A stretch of 64,000 bases of DNA from Sipunculus nudus (taxonomy: Eukaryota; Annelida; Sipuncula; Golfingiida; Sipunculidae). The stretch spans positions 17,445,676 to 17,509,675 of the forward strand of contig CM049311.1 in the NCBI GenBank assembly GCA_026874595.1, in the 5' to 3' direction. A program made the position numbers and the translations under genes. This document shows positions 1 to 12,460 of the stretch, piece after piece (the stretch's first letter is position 1; every line of letters begins with the position of its first letter). The notes under the pieces were generated by a model that did no database searches, was not told the origin of the DNA, and saw only the letters and a list, made by a program, of their open reading frames with translations.

Positions 1-966
1 TCATGGTCGAAGCTATTACTAGGTCTACCCCCGCCCCTCCCGTACTTTGATTGGCCTTGTTGATGCCCGACACGTACGAACTGTTCATGGTTAGCGTAGT
101 CTATAAGCCACATGACTGTAGCAAGTCTTCCTGGTGGTACAATGAAAAGTAGGGTCTTCAACCAACATGCGATCAGTATACACACATAGAAGATATTAAC
201 AGTTATTTATATTTTACCAGTGTCATTGTTTGTTATTTAAACTCTCAACGGTGATTTGTGTTGAAGATCCAATTTTCATCCAATTCATGTCACAAAGGAA
301 AAATTAATTTGTTTTTACTCATACGTTTTCCATCACTTTGTGTTTATGATTGATCTAAAATTAAGCTATAACAATTTTAATGTAAACAGTACCTCAAACA
401 TATGACTGTTACAGGTTTAGACATTCAACATAGTGCAATGCTCACCTTGAAACCATGATCTACATGTGTAAGTTAAATTTAATAATATAAAGCTTTCACA
501 AAGCACATGCCTCCGCCGTCACCTGTAACTGAATATTGTCCCGCCTTAAAGTATAATAAATGCCAACTCTCCATTGTAAATTCATGTAAAGGCATTATTC
601 TCTGATATTCTGTGGTTTCTTGGCCTTGGACAAAATTCACGGGGTTCATTTTAGGCTGACGAGAAACGCTTGATTAGAAATGTGTGAAATTCTAAAATTT
701 CTTCAAAATATACTCTGGGGTTATTATAGACAAATTTACATACTATACAGGCAAGAAGACCGTTCTTGCGTTATCCTGAAATGAAAATCATAAATTTGCG
801 AATATTGTGATTAACGCTCTGTTTGCTAGGCTTGCTAAAAGACCGGATTACTGCTGAAACTAGGAATTAGTGAATTTATAAATAATTTTGACGTAGGAAT
901 GATCCGTTTTTTTAGGGTTGGAAAAGCCGGTGTATTAGGCAAGAATTTCCACAGCTTACATCTACG
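1..966. other. AT-rich sequence, nothing recognised
   Basis: No open frame above background, no splice-bounded exon in phase with the lectin gene and no clear repeat. It may be upstream flank or an earlier intron of the lectin gene. Confidence 0.5.
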
Positions 967-1165
967 GTGGCTGATTAAAGACAAATGTTTTTTATATATT
1001 CAGATCTCGAAATAACATCACGAAATCTTGACATAATTACTCATGGTCTCAACAAACATATCGAGATCTCAACATAGAATTTCGCATAAAAAAATAGGAC
1101 CAGAAAGAACAAATTTATTTCGAGATCTCGAGATAAAAGTTCACCAAACAAAATTTAAGTCCCCG
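967..1165 (+). repeat. CGAGATCTCG palindrome-rich element, copy A
   Basis: It begins GGTGGCTGATTAAAGACAAA and carries repeated AGATCTCGA palindromes (near 1001, 1059 and 1120) spaced by A/T-rich DNA. The start matches, in reverse complement, the end of the copy at 2345-2418. This looks like a short MITE-like or foldback repeat. Confidence 0.5.
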
Positions 1166-2208
1166 TTGGCGTTGTACGAACCATTCGATGCTTAATAGAC
1201 GTAAAAAAGCAAAGTTAAAGGGACCCACTCCGATATCTGACGTCTTTCAAATAAACATAATCCCTTGAATCTTTCATAAAAAGCCAATCCCACGGTTGTA
1301 CCTTTTGTTTATATCCACGTGTTAATAACATGGGTCGGGCAAAGGGTGCGCAAAATTGGCCGCCGGTCGTAATGGGCGAAGACATCGGGCTTCCATTCTG
1401 ATTAGTAAGTTAACAGTACTTCAAGACTTGTGCACAAATAACCTTCTAAATAAAAATCTTATACGTCAATCAAAGTGGGGTTATAAGAAACTTTCCCAAC
1501 AATGATTACCTTCAGTTCTTTAATATGTTTATGCAGAGTCACCCAGGATCACATATATTTTATAAATAAGGACATCGTAGAATTGAGCACACGCAAGGGC
1601 CAAGCTATAATCATTCGTTTATAATTTATCAAAATAAAACTTACCCATTTATAAAATTAAAAAAAACCGTGATAATTCAAAAGTATGAAACAACATTGAA
1701 ACATGTATATATGCAAGGCAAATCGATATCCCATTATAATTGATGTTATGCTTTAAATACTCTGCTGAATTTCAAGTTTACTTTACACACCCGCGTTAAT
1801 TATAATTAACTAGTAGCTTGAATTACTCTTCCCTATGTGCGGTTAATACATTAATGCAGCTGATCAGCTTATGGAAATTTGATCTCTTGCATGTACGTCG
1901 GGCATTTTATAAAACGCGTATTTCCTTATATATTTATGCACCTTTGGTAAATGCATTATAGATTTCATATCGATGCTTTTGGTATATATAATTTTTCTGT
2001 CACTTTTTGTATACTTAATCTTTTCACCATCGGCAAGAACAAAGACGTTCAACAATGTGACCCCCTGCGAACATTGAAAGGATAAATATAACCCAATCCT
2101 AGCCCGCTTTTTTTGTTATTCATAAAGAAGCATTATACGTGTAGAGTGCTTGTGTCAGATATATGAATGGGAACCTTCATCTTACGACAATCATAAAAAC
2201 AAAGACCA

Positions 2209-2211
<3 letters not shown>

Positions 2212-2259
<48 letters not shown>
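2212..2259. repeat. (TA)n microsatellite
   Basis: Uninterrupted AT dinucleotide run of about 48 bp. Confidence 0.95.
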
Positions 2260-2262
<3 letters not shown>

Positions 2263-2344
2263 TGTATTGCATATGTATAGCATAGAATGCTTCATACAAC
2301 GTCAAAATTTGTATATTTTTTTCGGAAAAGATGATAAGAGATGT

Positions 2345-2418
2345 TATGTCAAGATCTCGAGATATAATCTTGAGATCTCGACATAAAAAAAAAAATTGTG
2401 TCCTAAATCAGCCACCAT
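2345..2418 (-). repeat. CGAGATCTCG palindrome-rich element, copy B (inverted)
   Basis: It reads AAGATCTCGAGATATAATCT then GAGATCTCGACAT, a poly-A run and CCTAAATCAGCCACC. In reverse complement this matches the beginning of the copy at 967. The two could be termini of one 1.45-kb element or two separate insertions in opposite orientation. Confidence 0.5.
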
Positions 2419-2419
2419 A

Positions 2420-3973
2420 TAAATCACCCACCGTATTTATCATAACCTTGCATTTTGAAAACCTGTATTTGCCGCGATCCTTTGTAATGTTTATTTTGAC
2501 CTGTTAGCAGCATACTCGTGTTCGATTATCTACCAATGAAATGCTATGTCATATATGTGGTAAACTCTATCAAACACGACCAATCATGCATTTGGTCTTG
2601 GTATGTGATAGTGACCTAATGGATATCTATTTTGCTCTGATTCTTAACAATCTTGACGATATCGATCTTGTACAAATTATCCTTGAAAACCTTTATAGAT
2701 AGTTTATCTGAACATTATCCTATTTGACCAAGCTATAAATGTATTCTTGATACAGATGGCTTAAAAACCATTATTTAAATAACATCGCATAACTACACAG
2801 AGCAAAATGATACTTGTGTAGCTATTTCGTCTTTCTATTGATATTGTAAGTTTAACGTTTTTCTCTCTTAAATTGATTTTACACTCTTCAGATTCGAAGG
2901 AATAAGAATTATCAGTCAATCAATTGTGTCAAATGAAAAAAATACAGAGACTAAAACACAGGCACTGCTACTTTTTCATACCTGGCTGTTTCCTTGAACA
3001 TTAGTCTGGTTCCTAGTATGCTTTCAATTCATTAGCAATGACTGTCACATATCTAACGGCCTTGCACCTTAGGTTTGACTTGATTATTATATATTTAATA
3101 ATATTTTTTTTATATTAATTAGATGTTATGCTTATGGCCAATGTGTGACAAGTGACACGTGTAAGAAATTGTGAGCTAGGATGAGTATAGCTCTATCCTT
3201 ATAGAAACACCGGCAAATTTTTATGCTTGATAATATCACGATCACTTCTTTCGCCTTTTACTTGCACCGTTGCGCGGAGTCGGTGGTTACAAGCTTCAAT
3301 AAAACTTTAACATCCTAAGTATAACCCGAATTTTCCTATCGTCGGAATGTATTCTTATAAGTTGGTATTCGCTTACGTTCTTGATATATATACATTTATA
3401 TATTATAAGTCTAGCTACTAGTGTACTGACGCTGACATTGATCATCCCGATACTGCTAACTCTGACAGTGAATGCTGCAGTCACGGTAAATAATTAACTG
3501 AATCTGATGACTAATGGAATTCACACATAACTGATACATTGGTATCATCACATTTCCCTGTCAGGCTGCGCATGTACCCAGTAAATGGACCTTGACTGAT
3601 ATATTTACGATTCTGTACACATTGTAAGCTGTTGGGTCTTCATAAGTCTCCTATTGGGGAACAATTAGCTGTCATGTAAAATACAAATGTGAGGCATTGA
3701 TATATGAAGAATGTATACGATAGAATTCACGTTTGTATTCGCGAAAATTACATGATCGCAAAAATTATACTTGATGCTAGATAAAATATGAATACGGTAT
3801 AAATGTGTTACCGCTGGGTCCGGTCCGGTCCGCAATTCTTTGCTGGAACGGTCCATGCCCCTGACACAGAATACCGGACCGCTTAACCCTGGATCGTTCC
3901 TTACCGGTCAAGACCTCTCTATATACCTTAAGATCAAGAAGTTATTAAAAGAAACTTTAAAGCTGCAGCAGTA

Positions 3974-3978
<5 letters not shown>
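2420..3978. other. AT-rich sequence, nothing recognised
   Basis: I see no gene, repeat or splice-bounded open frame here. It lies between the palindrome element and the next microsatellite. Confidence 0.5.

Positions 3979-4020
<42 letters not shown>
3979..4020. repeat. (TA)n microsatellite
   Basis: About 42 bp of AT repeat directly abutting the left arm of the inverted repeat at 4019-4072. Confidence 0.95.
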
Positions 4021-4023
<3 letters not shown>

Positions 4024-4072
4024 TAGCCATGCTGGTTCATTGTATATAGATGGAACAGGCATGGCTATTCAT
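4019..4072. repeat. 14-bp perfect inverted repeat
   Basis: ATGAATAGCCATGC at 4019-4032 is the exact reverse complement of GCATGGCTATTCAT at 4059-4072, with a 26-nt loop. Flanking AT-rich DNA extends the pairing slightly. It could be the end of a small DNA transposon or a hairpin formed by slippage next to the microsatellite. Confidence 0.8.
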
Positions 4073-4237
4073 ACATCTATATATAATATATGCCGCTCAC
4101 CATATAAGGCCATTAGTTCCCCTGTTTCATGCAAAGTCGCTGTGCCGAAACATGTATTGGGTTAGACTAGGACGTAACTACGTGACGTCACTTCGCTGGT
4201 TCCTACAAAAGTGTGCAAATACACAGAAGGGAAGGAA

Positions 4238-4312
4238 ATCTGATGTAGCCGAGTGATTAGGGCACCCTACCGGACATAGGAAGATCTTTGGTTCGATTCC
4301 CACCTTCAGTGA
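4238..4312 (+). mobile_element. tRNA-derived SINE head
   Basis: A box A-like TAGCCGAGTGATTAGG starts at 4246 and a perfect box B GGTTCGATTCC lies at 4290-4300, the internal promoter pair of RNA polymerase III. Between them CCTA-(7 nt)-TAGG could fold as an anticodon arm. The acceptor stem does not pair well and the loop lacks the expected U33, so it is a tRNA-related SINE or pseudogene rather than a working tRNA. The similarity is to the Ser/Leu class. An A/T-rich tail follows. Confidence 0.6.
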
Positions 4313-4802
4313 ACCGACTTTTCTTTGTATACCATTTTATCTGAATATATATTATGATATGTGTATAAGTGTATTATTTTATATTTTTTTCTGATTTACA
4401 GTAAAATGTAATTTTTCTTTAACTTATGATTAAAGTGACATGGTCAGCATTAGAATCCTTATCCCCGGCCGTGTTGCTTTTAATCTGTTTATATCACCGT
4501 GCATCAAAATATAATAAAAACAATTTCTATACAAATTATACATTTCAAATATTGGCCTTTATTTACTCTATATTATAATGATTAACATAATATTAGGTTT
4601 TTCATATTAAAAACGCACAAACAAGTGTATCATAATACAGCTTATGTCAAGCCCCAGCAATCCTCACCCAGCAAATTTTTAATAAAAAATTTATTCAGAA
4701 TATTTACAATTTTGTCATTCAAAAATCAAATCCAGGACTTGACCTTGACCTAACCTTAAGTCCACACCTCTAATCATTTGTCTTTTAAATGATCTTTTAC
4801 AG

Positions 4803-5018
4803 AGGAAACTTGCCCTGATGAATTCGGACACAAATTCGACACCAGAGCGAATGCATCATGTTACAAGTTCGTAATCGACATAAAAAGGCCATGGATTCAG
4901 GCACGTGACTACTGTGCGAGTCTGGGTGGAGACCTGGTGGCTGTAGAAACCGAAGAGGAACTGGATCACCTCACCAACGTAGCAGTGAGGGATCCCCGAC
5001 TGCTCGATCCTCAGGCAT
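4803..5018 (+). CDS. C-type lectin-like domain, N-terminal half (internal exon)
   Basis: This 216-nt internal exon encodes the first half of a CTLD, an extracellular recognition fold. The acceptor is a pyrimidine-rich TTTTACAG and the donor is GTAAGT. The frame opens with two bases completing a codon and closes one base into the next, so both junctions are phase 1. The translation starts ETCPDEFGHKF and contains Cys at about residues 3, 19 and 37, the helix motif W-x-x-A-x-x-Y-C (PWIQARDYC) and the LGGDLVAVETEEEL segment typical of the end of helix 2. NASC is a possible N-glycosylation site. The second half of the fold is at 8886-9098 in the matching phase. No start codon or signal peptide belongs to this exon, so at least one 5' exon is missing. 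Family assignment is secure; the specific lectin and its ligand cannot be named. Confidence 0.88.
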
Positions 5019-6505
5019 GTAAGTAAAATAACAGATAACAATACCAATAAGAAGATGTCAAAGATATCGATATGAGTAGCAAACTTGTAATATATCTGAA
5101 CTCTTTTTGCTGCTATCGTGGAAATTACCTTGGTTGCAGTCAGTGTGCATGATAGTCATCTTAACCTATGTTCCCGATTCTACTTGTGTGTACCCATGGA
5201 AAAAATAATAACATTAGGTAAATTATGCGGAAAACGCCGAGTATAAAATTTATAAAGCATTACCTAAGGATTAAAATGTAATATTACTCAATAAGGAAAA
5301 TGAAAGATCACCATTTCTGACTTGAACATGAATTTTGACCGGATATGCTTTGGAGTAATTGGAAAGTTTGGGTCCACATAATGAGGGGAGCAAGCTCCAG
5401 AACAATATACCCCCGATGGGCAGGGTATGACAACGGGTCCTCTCCTCTAGCGGCGTAGAAAACAAAATGTAACAGGAGAATTAAATAATGTTCTATAATA
5501 CTTTTTTTTCCAATTACAAACTTTATATCATGCCTCACTACAAGACATTTACCAAATACTAAATTCTAAAAAATGGTAAATAAGGTTTTTTTAACTCTGC
5601 ATGCTGAGGTCTTATAATCTAAACTCTTAAATATGAATATTAATTTATTCTAAGTACAAACACGTGCATTTAAAATTCAATCATCTTAACATTAATGCAA
5701 GTAAAAATAATATATAATATTTATTTAGCGCGAATTCATAACCCACACTCAAACTCACATACACTTTCATGGAAATCTGTTCCCTGTGCCTGACTCAATG
5801 TTAATTACGAAAAGCTTGCCGAAAGATATATGTTTTTAAAAGTATTTCCATGTTTTATAATCATCCGTCTGTTACAGTCCATTCCAAAAAATTATTTATT
5901 ATACAACAAACCGTGCATTTCATACATTTACAATACCTGGCTAAATGATTAGTGTTAGTTGTTCATAAATGTTAGCACCATAATTGGTGTTTGAGATTCG
6001 AAAAACGTACATATGTTTGGCATAAAAATAAGTATGCTTTAGCTATAGGCTGTATAGGAATATAATAATGCTCTGAGGTTGTTACCATTTTGTTATTTTC
6101 TAACAAAAATAGTGTAAAAAATACATAATCGTAAACACAGGCGAGAAAGCAGATTTTATATTGGAGGTGGTTCAGTATTATATAAAAGTGAAATCACCGT
6201 GAACATTGTAGTATCCTTATAAACCTTAATATATCCATGTCCCTACCGCATCGAGGGAGATGTAGCTTTTACACACGCACGTATCCATTTATACGGGCGC
6301 ATACATAGATATACATTTAAAAAAAGAATACGTATATACCGGTATAAAGCTGCATTTACACCTACCCGCATTTTTTTCCTTCCGCACCCGCACTCATCAT
6401 CCTTGTTTCATATTAAATACTTTTATCTTCCACATAAGTAAGTTTCTACCTGTCACTTGGGATTTCTGCGGGTTTTTTTCTGAGGGTGTTTAGGGTGCAG
6501 TTTTG

Positions 6506-6508
<3 letters not shown>

Positions 6509-6557
<49 letters not shown>
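6509..6557. repeat. (TA)n microsatellite
   Basis: About 49 bp of TA repeat inside the CTLD intron. Confidence 0.95.
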
Positions 6558-6559
<2 letters not shown>

Positions 6560-6951
6560 TTATAGAGTTATTTTAGAGGCAAACATTGCTATAAAGTAAT
6601 ATTCGAGGCACATTATATAATAGACATTGGCATACAAAATGAATCTCATCCTCAACTTTGTGATCATTGCAATTTTGACATAATATTCTGTTAACTTTAA
6701 GTTTTTTTATAATTTAGTAGTGGTAGAAAGGTTTATGTTTTGGAGTCGACCAGTTTCTACTCTTAAATCCAATTTACTGCATCTTACTTGAGCCATCAGT
6801 GACCTCTTTCACCAAGAAATTTCAAACATGTTTCTGTTTACATATTTGTTTTTATCGGTTTAACAATCCTTACTTTTGGCTTGTTATTAACACATGGAAA
6901 CTATTTTTTCTTAAAAGCAAACTTATCATTTCCATGGCTTCATTAACTGAA

Positions 6952-6954
<3 letters not shown>

Positions 6955-7027
<73 letters not shown>
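6955..7027. repeat. Compound (CT)n(TA)n microsatellite
   Basis: A CT run of about 28 bp passes directly into a TA run of about 42 bp. Confidence 0.95.
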
Positions 7028-7029
<2 letters not shown>

Positions 7030-7035
7030 CGAGGT

Positions 7036-7125
7036 GTACATAAAAGCGAACTGTCTCACTAGTGAAGCTTGCTTTTATGGCGAAGCGAATCGCCACCAAT
7101 AGAGGTCAAATCCCGGACCGGCTCG
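7036..7125 (+). mobile_element. Possible degenerate tRNA-derived SINE
   Basis: GGTCAAATCCC at 7104-7114 is one base short of a box B, and GGCGA...TCGCC upstream could be an anticodon-like stem. A box A is not clear. It sits directly after a microsatellite, a common setting for SINE ends. Confidence 0.25.
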
Positions 7126-7487
7126 ATTTTTCGATATATTTTTTTTATATTTATATTCATACTTTTTCGATATATATATTTAATTGTCAACATTTTTCCT
7201 GACACACGCCACTGCTTCGGAAAAATAATAATAATATTAAAATATAAACCAGCACAGCCGTATACAGTATATCATGCAGATAATTGCAGTTTTGATCTGC
7301 TATGGTAACTATGTATTGATCCCAGGCAAACATCTTGCGTTTCTAATGAAAATGTTTATGATTTTGGTATTCTTAAATAAGTATTCGCAATCAACCCAGG
7401 CTGCGTATGCTGCCAAAAAAAATGTATCCAATGTATCAATAACAAATTACAACTTGAACATATCCGATTTACCCAGGGGTGAAATAT

Positions 7488-7510
7488 CTCTCTGTCTCTC
7501 TCTCTCTCTG

Positions 7511-7549
<39 letters not shown>
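7488..7549. repeat. (CT)n microsatellite with GT interruptions
   Basis: About 60 bp of CT repeat with three CTGT interruptions. Confidence 0.95.
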
Positions 7550-7552
<3 letters not shown>

Positions 7553-7711
7553 TAGCGACCAAGCATACACGAACCAATGTTTGCTTTCTTGAGAGCTCTT
7601 GACTTTGAGTGCTACCGACTCGGAAGTGTCTTCAAATAATATCATACATAATGATTAACCTAATATTTTTTTTAGTTTGAGGAATATCACCAACTAATAA
7701 TATTGTTGTTG

Positions 7712-7756
<45 letters not shown>

Positions 7757-7799
7757 TATATATATTAAAAAGAGAGAGACATATATATATATATATATA
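7712..7799. repeat. Interrupted (TA)n microsatellite
   Basis: Two TA runs separated by a GCATATATATATTAAAAAGAG segment. Confidence 0.9.
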
Positions 7800-8885
7800 A
7801 AGTATTTTAGTGACGGCTTCAACCTTGAAGATTAACACCCCGTTAATTTGAATAGCCCGCTTAAATGAATATAATAGGCTGACTAATACGATTTTCAATT
7901 AACGGGGACCGACAAGCTACAAGAAGACTGTTTACTACCATTTTTACTCTGCCAATATATTAATTTTTGCAGAAAATGTTTAAGTGAAATAATTTGTAAT
8001 ATTGGAAGATCCATTTAAGACCGTTTTATAACTTGCTGTTGTAATCATGGACGGAAGGGGGAGGGGGTGTTTCTTTGCGGGTGATGGTAGAAAGCATAGT
8101 CCTAAAGCTTAATCTACATCCGCTTCTTTAGAAGATGAAGACTACTACTTGGAGTGGACAATACAGCTATATATATAAAAAAAACATTGGGCATTGTAGT
8201 GGCCCGACCCCCGCGATTTTCAACCAACCTCCGACAAAAAGCTGCTTTTTTGCTTTAAACTGTTTCATCTTCCTTTGCTCACAGACTAATGTGAAATAAT
8301 ATTTAGGTGTCTGTTATCAGCTCTCTCTGGTCAAGATTATGCAAGTTTTTTTTTTATATAACACATACAAAACTCTGCACAACAGAAATCGACAACTTGT
8401 CTCCGATCATGCCGCTATGAAATGAACAACATCCAGGTACGCGGAAATCAGGTGGCTCCCGTGTCAGTTTCAAATTTTGCTTTTTTACACTGACTTTTCT
8501 TTCAAGTTGCTGATGTCACTGTCTGTTACGTGGTGTTTACGTTCAATTCAATGTGAACATTGACCAAAACATAAAATACACTACTGTCCCAAGTTTCGAC
8601 TCAAATGATACACTACTCTGTCCCTATACGATAATCACGTTCTGCTTTGTGGATAGTTGTGTGAAGTACATACTACCATGTAACTCATTAATCCTCCCCT
8701 CCACCCACACAAACTGCAGGTTAAATATTACACCCTCTTCATTCTCTTTGACCAAATGTGAGCGCCCCCTTAACCCTCCACTAAAATGCTTGTGTTAAAT
8801 TTATACTTTTTCTTTTTTGTCAGTTTCTTAGTATAACGTTAAATTGAGCTATTTCTCAATACAAGCGATCTCCTGATATCTTCAG

Positions 8886-9098
8886 CGTTTTGGAGTTCCG
8901 GTACCGATGAAGACGTAGAAGGGGAGTGGAGGTGGGCATCATCCGGAGGTCTGGTGAATGGTAGCCTGCCGGGTATTTATAACGTGTTGGGTAGCACTTC
9001 GCTGAACTGTTTATTTATGTACTGGTCTACAACTTCCAGCACCTGGGGTGATGGTTTCTGTCCTTCGGGCACCTACCAAATTTGCGAAATAGCACTCG
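8886..9098 (+). CDS. C-type lectin-like domain, C-terminal half (internal exon)
   Basis: This 213-nt exon completes the CTLD begun at 4803-5018. The acceptor is ATCTTCAG and the donor is GTTAGT; both junctions are phase 1 and the joined frame is open. The product reads FWSSGTDEDVEGEWRWASSG, the usual W-x-x-G-x-x-D region with E-G-x-W-x-W. It goes on to the conserved Cys of the long loop (LNC), then TWGDGFC and QICEIA, the last disulphide-bonded strand. The EPN or QPD triplet that sets mannose or galactose specificity is absent, and the WND motif is replaced by WGD, so canonical calcium-dependent sugar binding is doubtful. NGS is a second possible N-glycosylation site. The paired exons give a CTLD of about 143 residues, a normal size. 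The stop codon just after the donor sequence is read only if splicing fails. Confidence 0.87.
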
Positions 9099-10013
9099 GT
9101 TAGTTGTAAACCATTTCCACTTTTCAAGGCATTATTTTAGTGATTTCTTGGGGCCTTGTTTTTTTTACCTTCTCGCTTGATTTCTTTTGTAATTATTATT
9201 TTTACATAAAAGTATCCCCTGTGTAGTTAAACCGTACAAAAATATTAACCCTTAAACAAAAAAGGCCCCAATTTCGAAAGTAAGAATAATCCCTAGTTCC
9301 TAGATCCAGTATGTTTAACAGGAAAAACAAAATGTCTCAGTGCGTATCAGTGTGTATAAAAAAACAAGATCAGCTTGTTTATATTAAACGAGGGCGGTGT
9401 ACTCACTATCCTCCTATATAACTTTAGTTGCACAAATATTGTTCTATATGTACCACGTTACAATTGTACTTTACAATACTGAATTCTGCTATTGAATACT
9501 ATTTGTAAGAAATATTTACACGTTGTTTGTCGGTTTATCATAATACCATGTAGTAAAAGATATAAATTGCTTATATATATGCCAAGTTAGTCGATAAATC
9601 ATCCTTACCTTTGCAACATTTTATCGTGCATTCTTTTAGGGGTGGATTTTAGAATGGGGGGGGGGGGGTCAAATAGCGACGTCGCGAAGGACAGACGGGG
9701 AGAGCATGGTAGAGGATGCGCCCCTATGATGGTGTAAAAATGATCAGGATGCTTAAGCTGTAACAATGCAGCCTGGAACAGTTTTTCCTTTATGTCGGTA
9801 TTTGGCCTGAGCTTGAATGTTTTATTTTACGGGATTTTAGATGATAAATAGGGTTTATTCGTCCCTAGACTGTTAAAAACTTTTAGTTATTATTATTTTT
9901 ATGAAATCTGCATGTGTTGTAAATTTAGGTGTATCATAATATCAAGATGATATAATTGAAACGTATTAGTGCAAGTTTAAAGTCTCCAAAGGTATATAAA
10001 TACATATGTATAC

Positions 10014-10026
10014 ACACACACACACA

Positions 10027-10058
<32 letters not shown>
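10014..10058. repeat. (CA)n(TA)n microsatellite
   Basis: A short CA run followed by about 32 bp of TA repeat. Confidence 0.9.
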
Positions 10059-11936
10059 GCAAACCTTCTAAGCGTTACTTATTCAAGTAAATTTACACAA
10101 ATATCTGTCTTTCAACGACAGGCATGTATTTTTTGCTTATTATTAAAGGGTAATTTAGTTACTCAACCCTTACCCTACTAGTTGTTTGTGACTACATCCC
10201 TATCTGTATAAAATGTGGAATCCAAACGAGACTCATACATTAATATAACTATATTTCCTTCTTGTTTAGCTAAACATGTATGCACTACTGCGCATTCTTT
10301 TTATGATATTGCCATTGAGATGCACAGATAAAGTATAAAATATTAGACGCTTTTTGTTTGTCTTAATACTGGTTGTAAAAATCCCTCTGAAAGATGTATC
10401 GAAGATTACGAATGCGTGAATGAAAAGTTACCGAGAAAATGAAATAGCTTAGTCTTGACGAGAAAGCACAGATAGAGCGAAAACCTCCACCAACGCCTAA
10501 GTCAAGATCCTCCCCATACCTCAATCTACCCATTGTCCACCATGTCACATTAATTCATTGAAATGTATTGAATATATTTGGTTGTATTGACAACAAACAT
10601 AAAGAAAGAAACAGGTGCAATGACGTAATTGTCACTTATCTCACATTGCACCCACCTTTTCGGATGATGATGTCACCGACGTGATAACGAAAAAAGTCGT
10701 TTCCACATAAAAACTGGATTATAAGCAAAAGAAGAAGTATTTAAATTCAGGGCCTTATTTACATTCTTGAGGGGTTATGCGGAAAAAAAGACGTTTGGCT
10801 GGATGCACAGATCCAAATTTAAATTTCAAATTAAAATATTACTGCTCCGTCCCAAAATTATGTTTTTGTTCCACTTTCAGTCGATCCCTCCATTACAAAG
10901 TCACCACTCACGCCGAGAAAATTTAAAATTCGAGTTGCGATAAAGCATGGTATTTCTTGGTGACTCTTAGAATAGTAACCGTGTCTGGATCTTGAGTAAG
11001 ATTCTTTGAGTTGCATTGTTTACGTATTTGCCCTCTTCAGTCTTCAGGATTGTATTTTCTCACTCATGTGAAACATTCTTTTAATTTGCCTTGGAATATA
11101 ACGTCGCATAATATCACTTCAGATTAAAACATTTAAAAAAAATAATGATTCCTGCACCATATTTGATTAGCTTATCTCAATTTTTAACATAACAGATTAT
11201 TACATAACTTCCCATAGACATTTCGTCAAATTTCACAGTCGCATTTCACGTTGCATTCCCCCAGATTTTCATGTCATGACATTTCCTGATCATTACACAT
11301 TTTACGACTAAACATTTTTCCAACATCATTTAAAAGTATATGTATTGCATAGAAAGATAATAATGAGACATTAATAAGGAATATTTCCATTTTATATAAA
11401 TATGCCTCGGACCCAAGACCTAAGAAATGAAAAAAAAATTAGGGAAATAATTAATTAATTACTTAATCAATATTGATAATTTCGGTAATGTATGGCGTTA
11501 TCTTGCTTCTTTAAAAAAAAGATGGATTCGGGAGCAAAACAACATCATACATGTTATATACATGGAGTTTTCCTGCTGACAGAGAACGGTAACAGGAAAC
11601 TTGACATTTATGTTTTCAACCGCTAGATGTCGCATTGTACCCCCATCCCCCCCTCCCCACGAATTAAAGAGCTTTGGTTTACTTTAAATATGTCAAGATT
11701 ATTGTTAATGATTAGCCAAATGTATTACAAAAACAGGCCCGTCCTGCGTGTAAATGTCAGGTACATAGACACAACTAAATACCCCCCATTTTTTCCCAAG
11801 TGAGAAATACATATAGTGCTCTTTCTCCTCAAAGACAGTGATATTCATTGCTCGATGTTGGTGCGCCCTCCGTTGTTAATATTTCTTTCTATGATCAGCT
11901 TTTTTTTCAGGAGTGGCTGATCTTATTCTCACGAAA

Positions 11937-12460
11937 GTTACATGAACTGTAGCTTTTTTTTACTTGTAGGCTTCTCCATAACCTGGAGTAGTCATCTGGA
12001 CTCAATCTTGAGTTACTTTGTCAGTGTGTCCGTCTGTTTGTCAGTTGTCCTCAAATTCGCCTGCTTGCTGGTTCTTGCGTCTCACATATAGCATTCTATA
12101 GGCCACAGTTTTGACGGAATCCTTTTGAAACTATTACATCTTATGTCTTACATTAATATCTCGAAAAAAAATGTTTCATTTTCCGGATATGTTAATTAGT
12201 GGGCGCTGCGAACGACCCTCACACACATACCATTGTATTGGCCATATCTCTTCACCCAAAGCCTCAGTTACATAAACTATAGCTTATTTTCTTCCTTTGA
12301 ATCTTCTCCATAATCTGATTAAGGCATCTGGTGTCAATCTTATCTCACAAAGTCAGTATGTCTGTCTGTTCGTATTTTGTTGTCAGCTTTGTCTGCTTGC
12401 CTGTTCTTTTGTCTCATATGTCATTCTACGGGCCACAACTTCTAAGTTATCGCTTTAAGA
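11937..12460 (+). repeat. Diverged tandem duplication of about 330 bp
   Basis: AGTTACATGAACTGTAGCTT at 11937 recurs as AGTTACATAAACTATAGCTT at 12266. Both are followed by CTTCTCCATAA, GTCAGT.TGTC.GTCTGTT, CTGCTTGC and GGCCACA blocks in the same order. The copies have drifted considerably. No coding content is seen. This is probably part of an old interspersed repeat. Confidence 0.6.

Larger units (their letters stand above)
5019..8885 (+). other. Intron splitting the CTLD
   Basis: Phase 1 intron from GTAAGT to ATCTTCAG. It contains the (TA)n and (CT)n tracts listed separately and a possible tRNA-derived fragment near 7.1 kb. I see no convincing coding segment in it. The position, in the middle of the CTLD, is where many invertebrate CTLD genes carry an intron. 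Confidence 0.75.

Noticed and set aside
2150-2386. Open frames running through (TA)n and (CT)n tracts (also near 3840, 6799, 7274, 22459 and 50221)
   Set aside because: Tyr-Ile and Ser-Leu runs are translations of microsatellites.
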